A DNA stretch of 64,000 bases, from assembly GCF_002307475.1 (NCBI RefSeq), contig NZ_NTMH01000047.1:1-64000 (forward strand), written 5' to 3'. Both the position numbers and the translations under genes were made by a program. This DNA comes from Pantoea allii (lineage in GTDB: Bacteria > Pseudomonadota > Gammaproteobacteria > Enterobacterales > Enterobacteriaceae). Under the pieces are notes generated by a model, which was given only the letters and a program-made list of their open reading frames with translations, was not told where the DNA came from and made no database searches. Below are positions 9,583-19,140 of the stretch, piece by piece (position 1 is the stretch's first letter; each line of letters starts with the position of its first letter).

Positions 9583-9735
9583 CTACACGGCCTACGATTG
9601 TTCGCCATTTCGATCAGGTTATTCGTATTAGCCTCTGTTATCAAACAGCATTGCCTGGGCTATAAATGCTGAACACGCCCGGTAATGCGTTTAGCGGGGC
9701 CATATCACCAGCAGAGATAACTGAGGCAGCAGAAA

Positions 9736-10461
9736 ATGACCAACAAAAGTGTTCTTATCACCGGCGCGAACAAAAGCATTGGATTTGAGACGGCCAGGCA
9801 ACTGGGCTTACTGGGTTATAAGGTCTGGTTGGCTTGTCGTGACGAGCAGCCTGGCCACGCAGCGCTGAACACGCTCGCCGCAGAAGGGCTGGATGTGCAT
9901 CTGACGGTGATGGATGTGACCCAGGCCGCCAGCGTTCAGGCGGCGGCTGAACAGGTACTGAAGTCAGATGGAAAACTGGATATTCTTATCAACAATGCTG
10001 GCATTGCCGGGATTCAACCTGTCGCCCCCAGCGAGCAGCCAGTCAGCGATATTATGGCGGTGTATAACACTAACGTTTTTGGTGCCATCAGCGTGACCCA
10101 GTGTTTTATTCCGTTACTTAAACTCGCGCCTCAGGCCAGAGTGATTATGGTGAGTAGCGGGCTGGGATCGCTGGCGTGGGTCGCCGATCGGGCGCATCCC
10201 TATTCACGCGTCCAGGCAATGGGTTATACCAGTTCGAAAACGGCGATGAATGGCGTGACCGTGGCATTCGCTCATGAACTTACTGCGTTTGGCATTAGCG
10301 TAAACGCCGTCGACCCAGGCTACACCGCCACCGATTTTAATGGGCATACAGGCTACAGAACGGTTGAGGAAGCGGCCGATGGCATTGTCTGGCTTGCCGA
10401 TCAGGCTCCCCAGGCGATGACTGCGGGTTTCTTTTTTGATCGAAACCGCGCGCCCTGGTAA
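9736..10461 (+). CDS. Short-chain dehydrogenase/reductase
   Basis: A 241-residue SDR enzyme. The cofactor motif TGANKSIGFE is at residues 9-18, NNAG is near residue 91, a catalytic Ser lies in MVSSGLGSL, and YTSSK supplies Tyr and Lys. The GANKSIG form occurs in carbonyl-reductase-like SDRs that mostly use NADPH. The C-terminal AVDPGYTATDFNG segment is also standard. The divergent LysR gene is the likely regulator. The substrate is not predictable. Confidence 0.9.
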   Translation: MTNKSVLITGANKSIGFETARQLGLLGYKVWLACRDEQPGHAALNTLAAEGLDVHLTVMDVTQAASVQAAAEQVLKSDGKLDILINNAGIAGIQPVAPSEQPVSDIMAVYNTNVFGAISVTQCFIPLLKLAPQARVIMVSSGLGSLAWVADRAHPYSRVQAMGYTSSKTAMNGVTVAFAHELTAFGISVNAVDPGYTATDFNGHTGYRTVEEAADGIVWLADQAPQAMTAGFFFDRNRAPW

Positions 10462-10694
10462 TCGCCCTTGCAGTCACCTTGTCGGTTAAAAGAATCTCAC
10501 GCTTTTCGCCCTGGAAGCGATCCGCGCATCATGCTCATGGATGGGGCTTACCTTCAGCTAAGGCTTCCAATACCGACAGGTCTGTTTTACTGATAAAGAA
10601 AGGTTTTCATTTAGAGGCTGAACGCCCGCAGTCTGGTTCACACGCACTTGGGCGTACTCACCAGACCGGGGCAATCATGGTAATGACGAACGAC

Positions 10695-11828
10695 TTAAGG
10701 TTTTAAAATCACTTTTGTCCAACCGCTGTCGCGATCGTCAAAGTGCTTATAGCCTTCTGCCGCTTCAGACAGTTTTAAGCGATGCGAGATAATCTGCCCT
10801 GGATTCGCTTTATCCTGCGAAATCAGTCGTGCAAGCTGGCGGTTATAAGCTTTAACATTCGCCTGACCGGTACGGATGGATTGTCCTTTGAACCAGAAAC
10901 TACCAAAGTCAAAAGGCATTTTGCCCTCTTTCGCCAGATCAGTCGCTGCACCCGGGTCCTGTGGAACAAACACGCCCACCACGCCAATGCCGCCCGTGGC
11001 TTTTGTTGAGGCAACCAGGCTGTTCATCGTGTCAGAATTGTCTTCAACACCATGTTTGTTACAGCACTGATAGCCCACACATTCACAACCGCAATCGGTG
11101 CCGCGACCATCGGTGAGATCGAGAATCTTATTTACCGCATCAGCGCCCGTGGCATTAATGGCAATCGCACCGATTTTTTCCGCCAGTGCCAGCCTGTCGG
11201 CATGCGTATCGACAACATAGACCTCCGATGCGCCTTTGATAATGGCCGAATGCGCTGCCATGAGTCCCACCGGGCCGGCACCGTAAATAGCCACACTTTC
11301 ACCAGCTTTTAAGCCCGCAAGCTCTGTGGCGTGCCAGCCGGTCGGGAAAATGTCGGACAGCATGACGTAGTCATCTTCCTTCTCAACCGCATCGGGCGGT
11401 AATACCAGGCAGTTAAAATCGGCAAAGGGGACGCGAAGCAACTCGGCCTGACCGCCTTCCCAACTGCCCATTTCGGCAAAGCCATAGGCAGCGCCAGCAG
11501 TACCAGGGTTGGCTGTCAGACAGTATCCCGTCAGGCCTTTTTCACAGTTTTCGCAGAATCCACAGCCTACGTTGAACGGCAGGCAGACATAGTCACCTAC
11601 GCTGATTCGCTCTACGCCACTGCCAATTTCAACCACCTGGCCCAAATTTTCATGCCCTAAAATACGGCCCTGCTCGAAGCTGGTGCGTCCTTCATACATG
11701 TGAAGATCCGAGCCGCAGATATTGGTGGTGGTGATGCGAACCAGAACATCGGTGGGGCGGACAATTTTGGCATCGGGCACATCTTTAACTGAAACATCAA
11801 AGGGTCCGTTATAAACGACTGCTTTCAT
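10695..11828 (-). CDS. Zinc-dependent alcohol dehydrogenase, glutathione-independent formaldehyde dehydrogenase type
   Basis: A 377-residue medium-chain dehydrogenase. The catalytic zinc site uses Cys 38 (NICGSDLH) and His 59-Glu 60 (GHEN). The structural zinc cysteines are 89, 92, 95 and 103 (CGFCENC ... C). The Rossmann loop is YGAGPVGL, followed by the acidic end of strand 2 in VVDTHADR, indicating NAD. An insert rich in Cys (CGCECVGYQCC near residues 242-252) is characteristic of the Pseudomonas-type glutathione-independent formaldehyde dehydrogenase group. The likely job is oxidation of formaldehyde or small aldehydes/alcohols. It is a single gene facing an 800-base upstream gap. Confidence 0.88.
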   Translation of the reverse strand: MKAVVYNGPFDVSVKDVPDAKIVRPTDVLVRITTTNICGSDLHMYEGRTSFEQGRILGHENLGQVVEIGSGVERISVGDYVCLPFNVGCGFCENCEKGLTGYCLTANPGTAGAAYGFAEMGSWEGGQAELLRVPFADFNCLVLPPDAVEKEDDYVMLSDIFPTGWHATELAGLKAGESVAIYGAGPVGLMAAHSAIIKGASEVYVVDTHADRLALAEKIGAIAINATGADAVNKILDLTDGRGTDCGCECVGYQCCNKHGVEDNSDTMNSLVASTKATGGIGVVGVFVPQDPGAATDLAKEGKMPFDFGSFWFKGQSIRTGQANVKAYNRQLARLISQDKANPGQIISHRLKLSEAAEGYKHFDDRDSGWTKVILKP

Positions 11829-12640
11829 ACTCTTTCCTCTCGGGTCATTGATGATTCTGCGTTAGCGTTTCCTTATTCACAGGACATGGCAATACAGAAT
11901 CAGCGTTATCTGGCTTATTCATTCGGCCTTTGGCGGATAATAAAGTTACTGCGAAGATAATGCGGTTTTTCTTAAAAAAGCATTTCAACCAAAACAAAAT
12001 TAATTATCGACAAAGAAATTTACGCCTGTAAAAAAAGGCATTTTCAGACTATTCCGGCCTGATTTGTCACAAATAATAATGTTGTCGTTTGAAATGATGG
12101 CAGTGCCAGTCAATCAGGTAGTTATAAATACCATTCGCCGTCTTGTTTGCTTTTAATCACCTTTCAAAGCGTAACTTATATGACGGAAATTGCAGGCAGC
12201 CAGAGGAAATAAATGAATAAAAATTTAATTATACTTACTAAACAGCAGCTTATTTCACTTCAATATTATGTGATCGGACGTTACAGAGAGGATAAGCGAA
12301 ACCGTAAAATGATTCATTTTTAAGCATTGATTTCAGCACCCATGGTAATGTCATGCCAGTGATAACGATATTTCCTCCTCCAGGCAGATACTCATAATTC
12401 GCTATCATGCTAAGCACGCCTCCGTTTTTATTCATTATTGACCCCATTATTTTTACTACCGCGCACCGCGAATTAAAATACGGGTTACAACAGGGCGCTA
12501 TTTCATTCAATGACGTTTATCCCTGCCCTGGCTTCTGGTCATGGGTAAAATCATCGCGTTATTGATAGTCAGAGGGTGAACGCGTTTATCTCGTTAGCGC
12601 CCCTCTTAACCCAGCCGCTGTTTGGCTGTGCCCTGTGGCA
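11829..12640. other. AT-rich gap upstream of the dehydrogenase
   Basis: About 810 bases without a recognised gene. The first 300 bases, upstream of the dehydrogenase start, are AT-rich and presumably hold its promoter. A minus-strand frame of 86 codons at 12250-12510 has no recognisable motif and no clear ribosome-binding site, so it is not called as a gene. Confidence 0.5.
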
Positions 12641-13348
12641 CTAAGCAGTAACAAAATGGGATATCTTTTCGCCCAAATCTAAAAGAAAAGTATCACGCGA
12701 GGCAAAGGAATCGGTGACGTGCGGAGGCAATGTATTCATAAAGGTAAAATGACCGGCATCTTTCACAACATGAAGATCTGTCTGCGTGTGATGCGCTAAT
12801 GCCGCGTTGAGAAAGAGGGCCTCTGAAAGTGGCGTAACGCTGTCCTTTTCACCCGCCCAAATCTGAACAGGGAGGTTGACGGATGCCAGCGACGACGGCG
12901 CGCGAAAAAAATCTGCTGGCGGTGCTAAAAGCACCAGTTGATTTAACCTCTGCCTGCCGTCAAAAACGACCGACTCTCTTGCTTTGGTCCAGGCTGTGGC
13001 CCCGGCGTGCATCAATAACATCACCGTGCCAAGTGAATGCCCAACCCCGGTTATCGAGTCATAGTGGTTGCAAAAGTTGTTCCCGGCTAAGGCGAGCCTT
13101 TGGCTACGTTCCAGCAATTCAGCCCTGGAGGGAAAGGGAGAGGTCAGGCGTTCAAAATGCGGCGCGACAACGGAAATACCCTGCCGGGTAAAGGTCTGCA
13201 GAAGCTCAAGGTGGCGCAGTGGGCTTCCCCCCAGCCCGGCGACAAACAGGATACATCGCGTCGCCTCCTTTACCTGCAACAAGGTGACTTCAACATTTTT
13301 GTCTGCGTGTTTAACGATGGAGGTTTCCACCCCAATGCGTCTAACCAT
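12641..13348 (-). CDS. Alpha/beta hydrolase
   Basis: A 235-residue alpha/beta-hydrolase-fold protein. The oxyanion-hole region is FVAGLGGSP and the nucleophile elbow is GVGHSLG (Ser about 105). The acid is probably in AGEKDSVTPL and the base in DAGHFTF near the C-terminus. There is no signal peptide, so it is cytoplasmic. The substrate is unknown. The next gene upstream on the same strand is an MBL-fold hydrolase 171 bases away; both are possible lactone or ester hydrolases. Confidence 0.82.
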   Translation of the reverse strand: MVRRIGVETSIVKHADKNVEVTLLQVKEATRCILFVAGLGGSPLRHLELLQTFTRQGISVVAPHFERLTSPFPSRAELLERSQRLALAGNNFCNHYDSITGVGHSLGTVMLLMHAGATAWTKARESVVFDGRQRLNQLVLLAPPADFFRAPSSLASVNLPVQIWAGEKDSVTPLSEALFLNAALAHHTQTDLHVVKDAGHFTFMNTLPPHVTDSFASRDTFLLDLGEKISHFVTA

Positions 13349-13519
13349 GATGATGGCACCCCTAACAAGTTATCACAGGCGTTGGAATGAATGTTTTATG
13401 CCCTGACTCGTAAGCTAAAAACGCCTCCCTGCACGAGGAGATGTGCCAGGCGAAAATCCTTGAACGGCCCAAAAAAAAAGAGCGCATGGCGGCCCTGAGC
13501 CGGAGCGACAGGGGCTTAC

Positions 13520-14347
13520 TCAGACAAAGCGCCATTCAAACCCGTTTGCGGATTTATTCAGATAACCCGCAGACGACTGGGCGAAGTGCGAACTGAAACA
13601 TAATGCCTGATGATCGGCGGCCCATTCCATTGCCCATCGGCGTTGCACTTCCGCCTGGTCGGCATCTGCACAAAAGCGAGAGGCCAGATGGGGTTGCCTG
13701 ACCTGAAGTTCGTTATGCATAAGATCGCCGGTAAATAAGGCATATTCTCCCGCGCTGTGCAGAATAATTGACGCGTGATCGTGGCTGTGACCGGGCGTGG
13801 GCACAAAGCGTAATAATTCAGCAAGGATCGGTTTTGTCGTCATATCCAGCGTTTCAAGTAAGCCAGCCTCGATAACCGGATTGATGCTGTCCTCTAACAG
13901 GGTTTGTCTTGCAGGATCGTTTTGCCAGTTTTTCAGACCGATATCGGAACAGTAATAGCGCGCATTCCTGAAAAACGGCGTCCACTTGCCTTCCACCTGG
14001 TGGGTGTTCCAGCCCACATGATCGCCATGCAAGTGGGTGATCAAAACAAAATCCACCTCATCGGGATCGATGCCCGTCTCGCGGAAACGATGTTCATAAG
14101 GTGTATCCAGTTGATGAGAAAGCGGAGATCCGGGACGCTCACGCCCGTTGCCACTGGCTGTATCAATGACAAGGGTGGCGCCCGGTGTCCGGACAATCCA
14201 GCTATGCACCGAAAGCGAGATGTTTTCAGGGGAAAGGCTATCCAGTGGCTGGTCAGGATAGAGCATACTTACCGATAAAGAGGCCTCAAGTTCAGGCACT
14301 TTAAAAACCTCACAGTCACCCACGCGATAGATCGATTTGTGTTTCAT
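13520..14347 (-). CDS. MBL-fold metallo-hydrolase, AHL-lactonase-like
   Basis: A 275-residue metallo-beta-lactamase-fold hydrolase. The dinuclear metal motif HLHGDH spans residues 105-110. A further His is in PTPGHSHDHASI, the bridging Asp is in FTGDLMHNE, and the C-terminal His is in CFSSHFA. The N-terminal half (GATLVIDTASGNG) and the TPGHSHDH motif resemble N-acyl homoserine lactonase-type members, but the family is broad. AAGGGGGCC precedes the ATG. The protein has no signal peptide. Quorum quenching is possible, not shown. Confidence 0.85.
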   Translation of the reverse strand: MKHKSIYRVGDCEVFKVPELEASLSVSMLYPDQPLDSLSPENISLSVHSWIVRTPGATLVIDTASGNGRERPGSPLSHQLDTPYEHRFRETGIDPDEVDFVLITHLHGDHVGWNTHQVEGKWTPFFRNARYYCSDIGLKNWQNDPARQTLLEDSINPVIEAGLLETLDMTTKPILAELLRFVPTPGHSHDHASIILHSAGEYALFTGDLMHNELQVRQPHLASRFCADADQAEVQRRWAMEWAADHQALCFSSHFAQSSAGYLNKSANGFEWRFV

Positions 14348-14503
14348 AGGCCCCCTTAAAAACAGAATGGAATGATGCGTCCGGTTTGCATCATCGAATC
14401 ATGCCATCCACTACGCATGTAAACAAACAGCAGAAGTACAGTTGTCCTGACGCTTATACGGCGAGCAGCACCTCTGTACCTTCCACTCTCCCCAAATACG
14501 CGA

Positions 14504-15592
14504 TTAGCAGCGGGCTTCTTTGTCTACCGCATCGGCGTCGGTCAGGGTTGCCCTGACATGAGGCAAACTCTGCGGATAATTTTGCTGAATAAACTCAATC
14601 ATTTTTTCCCGTACGTAACAGCGTAAATCCCAGGCTGTGGGGGAATTCTGTGCCGTCATCAATAACCTGATGGTCATGGTTCTTTCGGTCGTATCGGTCA
14701 CCTGAAGCACCTGGGTCTGTTGATCCCAGAGTTTTGTTTCGCTCAGCACTTTTTCAAAATGTCTGCGGAGCGGCTCCAACGGCATGGAGTAATCCACATA
14801 AAGAAACACCGATCCTAATATTTGTGCGTTATTACGCGTCCAGTTCTGGAAGGCGTTTTCTGTAAAATAGGTAATGGGCAGCACCAGTCGGCGTAGATCC
14901 CAGATACGCACAACAACATAGGTCAGATTTATCTCCTCAATCCATCCCCATTCTTTTTCAACGACCACGGCATCGTCAATTTTTATTGGTTGCGTAAAGG
15001 CGATCTGGATGCCAGCAAACAGGTTGACCAGCGACTTCTGCAGGGCAAAACCAATGATGATCCCTGCTACTCCGGCACCGGCCAGAATTGTCGTGCCGAA
15101 TTTACGCACACCTGGAAAACTGAGCAGAATCATCGACAAACAGAATGACACAAGGATGACGATTGCCACTTTTTTTACATAGATTAACTGCGTGCGAATT
15201 TTACGGGCACGAAGGTTATTTGAAAGATTAATGTCATAGCGTATAAAAAGCATATCCTGTGCGACATTCGTCAATCGAATCAAAATAGAGCAGACGGATA
15301 AAATAATAAATATATTGGCGGTAGCCGTTATGAAATTAAGGGATTGCGGGGGGATATTGATATAATTCACCCCGATATTGATTAACACTAAAGGGATAAA
15401 AAGAAACAGGGACCCACGAAGGTGCTTTTCAAGGGATTTGAATAACTTTCTGTCGCGACTTTGCCAGTAACGGATAAACCTGAGAAGAATAAATCGAGCA
15501 AGAAACCCCACTATTAATGAGAGAATAACGAGTAATACTGCAGGTACCCAGGCTGGCGCACCCGATAACTCACCAAAAATCAAAGACATCAT
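14504..15592 (-). CDS. MscS-family mechanosensitive ion channel
   Basis: About 362 residues with four or more hydrophobic segments. The pore-lining helix region is near residues 165-195 (TTILAGAGVAGIIIGFALQKSLVNLFAGI), followed by the beta-domain pattern FTQPIKIDDAVVVEKEWGWIEEINL. This is the hallmark of MscS-type channels that release solutes on osmotic downshock. Length and topology fit the YbdG/YnaI-like branch of larger MscS homologues. Candidate starts are 15604 (MEGN...) and 15592 (MMSL...). Confidence 0.9.
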   Translation of the reverse strand: MMSLIFGELSGAPAWVPAVLLVILSLIVGFLARFILLRFIRYWQSRDRKLFKSLEKHLRGSLFLFIPLVLINIGVNYINIPPQSLNFITATANIFIILSVCSILIRLTNVAQDMLFIRYDINLSNNLRARKIRTQLIYVKKVAIVILVSFCLSMILLSFPGVRKFGTTILAGAGVAGIIIGFALQKSLVNLFAGIQIAFTQPIKIDDAVVVEKEWGWIEEINLTYVVVRIWDLRRLVLPITYFTENAFQNWTRNNAQILGSVFLYVDYSMPLEPLRRHFEKVLSETKLWDQQTQVLQVTDTTERTMTIRLLMTAQNSPTAWDLRCYVREKMIEFIQQNYPQSLPHVRATLTDADAVDKEARC

Positions 15593-15604
15593 ATTCCCTT
15601 CCAT

Positions 15605-16486
15605 TCCACCGACAACATTCAGTTGCCAGACAAGTCACTAAAATCAGTAACCGTTGTTCTCTCGGTTATCTGAGGATTACATGATTACGTACATCAGTTT
15701 ATGAAAAATTTGACCCGCTGCCGTGTCGGACAGTTAAAAACCTTCAAAAGAAACGGATATTTGACTAAGAAAACCAGAGCAACCTACTGAAATCGTTATT
15801 TATAGCTGACCTTTTCAGAGAACACGCAGAATATCGGCATTCCAACCTGGCGTGTGCGTTTTCTCGTTACAGGTGATGAATCCGTGGTCAACGGCCAGGT
15901 GTTTGTGTGTGCGACAGGTTAAAAATTGGCGACCAATATGACGTGCAATGCGCTGTATGCCTTGCACTTTAGACAGACATCCACATTGTTTTATAAAAAT
16001 ACAGTGTAGGTGCCAGGCCGAAACAGGCCGTGACGGAGGGAGGATACGGGTTCGTTGGCGCATTTACCTGCGTGCGCCTCGTCCTGACAGGAAAGCGATT
16101 TCATCTTCCAACAACCCTTTGCGCGAGACGAGGATACCCAGGTTATCTTCCCGGCCGCAGTTTAAACAACCACGTCCTCGAAGGCTTTGCGCAGTGCATC
16201 TTCTCCCACACGGGGATTTGTTATTGGAGCAGCACACTGAGACTCAATGCACGGAAGCCCGGCGCGAGACGTGCAACGTCAGGGCTGATTGACGGATGAG
16301 CGGGGAACATAAAATAATCCTGTAATGACCGTTTTAAATCACGATAATGACCAGTGAACAAAAAAGTTAATATGCCTGCGCAGGCGATGAAACACTGGTT
16401 TTTACCATGACGGTGAGCGCGTAGGCGCGCTGAGAAATGGGATGTCGGATAGCAGCAAACTTATCTTTATTCTGGAGGAATAACCT
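15605..16486. other. Gap without a recognised gene
   Basis: About 880 bases between the MscS-type channel (minus) and the DHDPS-family gene (plus). The short open frames at 15815-16063 (minus) and 15948-16299 (plus) overlap one another, are rich in Arg/Cys/His, and show no family signature. The last 150 bases presumably hold the promoter of the gene at 16487. Confidence 0.5.
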
Positions 16487-17380
16487 ATGTTTCACGGTTT
16501 GAGCGCTTTTCCACTTACTCCTGTTACGCGCAATGGTTTTGACGAACGTGGATTTGTCCGCCTTCTTGAACGCATTACGTCGGCCCGCGTCGACTCGATT
16601 GGCGTTCTGGGATCAACAGGCAGTTATGCCTACCTGACGCGCCAGGCGCGTAGCCGGATAGCTGGCATTGCAAAGTCATATGCGGGCACGATTCCGGTGA
16701 TGGTTTGCGTGGGTGCCGTCAGCACCGATGAGGTAATGCGGCTGACCGATGACGCGCAGGCGGCCGGAGCAGATGCGCTGCTGCTGCCGCCAGTTTCGTA
16801 CCAGACGCTGACGGACAATGAGGTTTTTGGCTTGTTTGAGACTCTGACGCAGCACACTTCAGTGCCGGTCTGCATCTATGATAATCCAGGTACAACGCGC
16901 TTTACATTCTCTGACGAATTGCACGGACGTATCGCCAGGCTGCCTGGCATTCAATCCGTTAAAATCCCGGGCGTACCGGCCTCGCCGGAGGAGGCGCTGG
17001 CACGCGTCCAACGCCTGAAGGAAAAACTGCCTGCAAAGGTAACGGTTGGCATTAGCGGCGACGCCAGTGCGGCGGCAGGACTCAACGCAGGCTGTGACGT
17101 GTGGTACTCCGTCTGCGGCGGCCTGTTCCCGCATGCGGCAAAAGAAATCACCGACGCAGCAGCACGCGGAGAGCACGAGCGGGTTACGCAGCTCGGCGAG
17201 CGCCTTAATCCGCTATGGGCGCTGTTTCGCAAACACGGAGGCAGCATCCGTGTTATGGCAGCGGCGGCGGGCGTGCTGGGGCTGACCGAGGTTGACTGCC
17301 TGCCCCGACCTCTTCTTCCCCTTTCTGCGAGTGATATTGCTGAAGTGGCTGCTGTTATTCAATCCCTTGATCTGAAGTAA
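16487..17380 (+). CDS. Dihydrodipicolinate synthase/N-acetylneuraminate lyase family aldolase
   Basis: A 297-residue class I aldolase. The Schiff-base lysine is Lys 159 in SVKIPG and the catalytic tyrosine is Tyr 131 in IYDNPG. The substrate-carboxylate loop reads GSTGS (residues 42-46) instead of GTTGE of true DapA, so it is probably a paralogue acting on another keto-acid. An excellent GGAGGAA site lies just upstream of the ATG. A truncated transporter and a LysR gene are next to it, but no pathway partner is visible. Confidence 0.85.
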   Translation: MFHGLSAFPLTPVTRNGFDERGFVRLLERITSARVDSIGVLGSTGSYAYLTRQARSRIAGIAKSYAGTIPVMVCVGAVSTDEVMRLTDDAQAAGADALLLPPVSYQTLTDNEVFGLFETLTQHTSVPVCIYDNPGTTRFTFSDELHGRIARLPGIQSVKIPGVPASPEEALARVQRLKEKLPAKVTVGISGDASAAAGLNAGCDVWYSVCGGLFPHAAKEITDAAARGEHERVTQLGERLNPLWALFRKHGGSIRVMAAAAGVLGLTEVDCLPRPLLPLSASDIAEVAAVIQSLDLK

Positions 17381-17494
17381 GCGAGTTGCCATATTCGGGC
17401 CTGGCATGTTCTTGACCGTGAAGGCACAAACCAACGTAACGGCCGCCAGCGCCCTGTGCAAAGACGTGCAAACCGAGTGATAACGCTCTCGTAC

Positions 17495-18100
17495 CTACCG
17501 CGAAATGCCGGTTTGCTGAATAATTTTACAGTACAACCCACCCAGCAATGCCAGGTCTGTTAAAAGCCCAGTCGCCCCCGTAAACCCGCCCCAGTGTCTG
17601 GCGAGAAGGATAATCACACTGCTGAAGATCATTGCCAGCACCATAACTGACACCCGTAAACCACTGGGGCGAATCTCCTCCCAGTGGCGCTTCAAGGGTC
17701 CAGCCACCCAGCCTTGTCCAAGCCCGGATAAACCCACACCAGGCAGCAGCAGGCAGGCATTGTGAGGGTTTTGAAAGGCGATTATAAGCAAGACTAAACC
17801 ACAGGCAGCCAGGAGAAACCCATAGCAAAGACGAGTGACAACCTGCTGACGTTTCATGATGCCCAGCCTGGCCAGCATATTGCCAAAGAAGAATGAAGCC
17901 AGCAGAGAGCTTAGCCCCATCCCCCCAGCGATAAAGCCTTGCGTCATGGCAAAGCTGAAAATCAGTACCAGCTCAGCGACCAGGAGACTTAACAGGATAC
18001 CAGACGTGATGTTTCTTCCCTCTTCAGTAACAGTAACAGAATCTGATTCAGGTAAAGTGAAAATCGCCATAGCTAGCCTCGCAGTAATAACAGATGACAT
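17495..18100 (-). pseudogene. C-terminal fragment of an MFS (QacA/EmrB-type) transporter
   Basis: The 201-codon frame has about six hydrophobic segments. The pattern GGMGLSSLLASFFFGNMLARLGIMKRQ followed by LLPGVGLSGLGQGWVAGPL matches the C-terminal half of 14-helix drug/H+ antiporters. A complete protein would be about 400-500 residues, so the N-terminal half is missing. The first 30 residues do not look like an MFS N-terminus. I read this as a decayed remnant; a short expressed membrane protein cannot be excluded. Confidence 0.55.
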
Positions 18101-18201
18101 AAAATTAAATTCATCGTGGCTGAGTAATGAATTAAGCTTACGGTCTGTGCTGCAAGGGAATCAAAGTCATAGTTTTCAGCCATAGGTGAAAATAACTCAT
18201 C

Positions 18202-19110
18202 ATGAAGCCATCCCGTTTACCGCCGCTTGGTGCGCTGCGCGCGTTTCATTCCGTCGCGTCAGCCCTGAGCTTTAAGCAAGCCGCGATAACGCTGAACGTG
18301 AGCGCGACAGCCGTCAGCCACCAGATACGTTTGATTGAATCGACGCTTGAATGTCGGGTATTTGAACGCAATGCTCAGGGCGTTAAGCTGACGGAAGCCG
18401 GTAAGCTGCTGTATGCGGGCACTCAGTCCGCCTTTACAGCATTAGAAACCTCGGTCAGTAAGATTGACCGGGCAAGACGGCCGCCGACGTTAACCATTAC
18501 CACCACATCCAATTTTCTGACCAACTGGCTGGTTCCGCGCCTGGCGGATTTCAAGGCGCAATTTCCGCACATTGACTTACATCTGCACACCAGCGTTGAA
18601 AAGGTCGATTTAACCCAGCGCACCGTGGACGTGGCGATCCGCTATCGTGAAGCCCCGGAAGATGAGCTGCACAATACTTTGCTCTACAAGGATCGGTTTG
18701 TGGCGTTAGCCAGCCCGTTGCTGGCGTTGAATGCGCCCGGCGATCTTCTCGGCGTCACGCTTTTCCACGTCGAAAACCGCCATGTTCCGACAGAATCACC
18801 GGACTGGTCGCACTGGAAACGTCGCTATGGGCCGTCCAGTTTGAACATCAGCAAAGGTCTCTATTTCAGTGATGAAACGCACGCACTGCAGGCAGCGGTT
18901 GCGGGGCAAGGCGTGGTCATTGCCAGCAAGCTGCTGGCGGAGGATCTGATTAAACGTAACATGCTGGTGACGTTATTCGGGTCATGCTTACCGGGCGCGA
19001 ATTACTATCTGGTGACGATGAAAGATATGGCGGATCGACCTGACGTGGCGGCACTGCGGGAGTGTCTGGTCAGGGAAATGCAAGTCGCATTAACCCGTAG
19101 AGATCAGTAA
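18202..19110 (+). CDS. LysR-family transcriptional regulator, GcvA-like
   Basis: A 302-residue regulator. The N-terminus PLGALRAFHSVASALSFKQAA ... SATAVSHQIRLIE is the helix-turn-helix of the GcvA branch of LysR proteins. The effector domain follows from about residue 92 (LTITTTSNFLTNWLVPRL). It is convergent with the NCS1 permease at 19141-20571, and the MFS remnant diverges on its other side. Either transporter could be a target. Confidence 0.9.
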   Translation: MKPSRLPPLGALRAFHSVASALSFKQAAITLNVSATAVSHQIRLIESTLECRVFERNAQGVKLTEAGKLLYAGTQSAFTALETSVSKIDRARRPPTLTITTTSNFLTNWLVPRLADFKAQFPHIDLHLHTSVEKVDLTQRTVDVAIRYREAPEDELHNTLLYKDRFVALASPLLALNAPGDLLGVTLFHVENRHVPTESPDWSHWKRRYGPSSLNISKGLYFSDETHALQAAVAGQGVVIASKLLAEDLIKRNMLVTLFGSCLPGANYYLVTMKDMADRPDVAALRECLVREMQVALTRRDQ

Positions 19111-19140
19111 CCGCCGCCCTGCCCGGCGGCCCTAACCCTG

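Noticed and set aside
12250..12510. 86-codon minus-strand frame in an intergenic gap
   Set aside because: No recognised motif, weak start signals, atypical composition; not enough support to call a gene.
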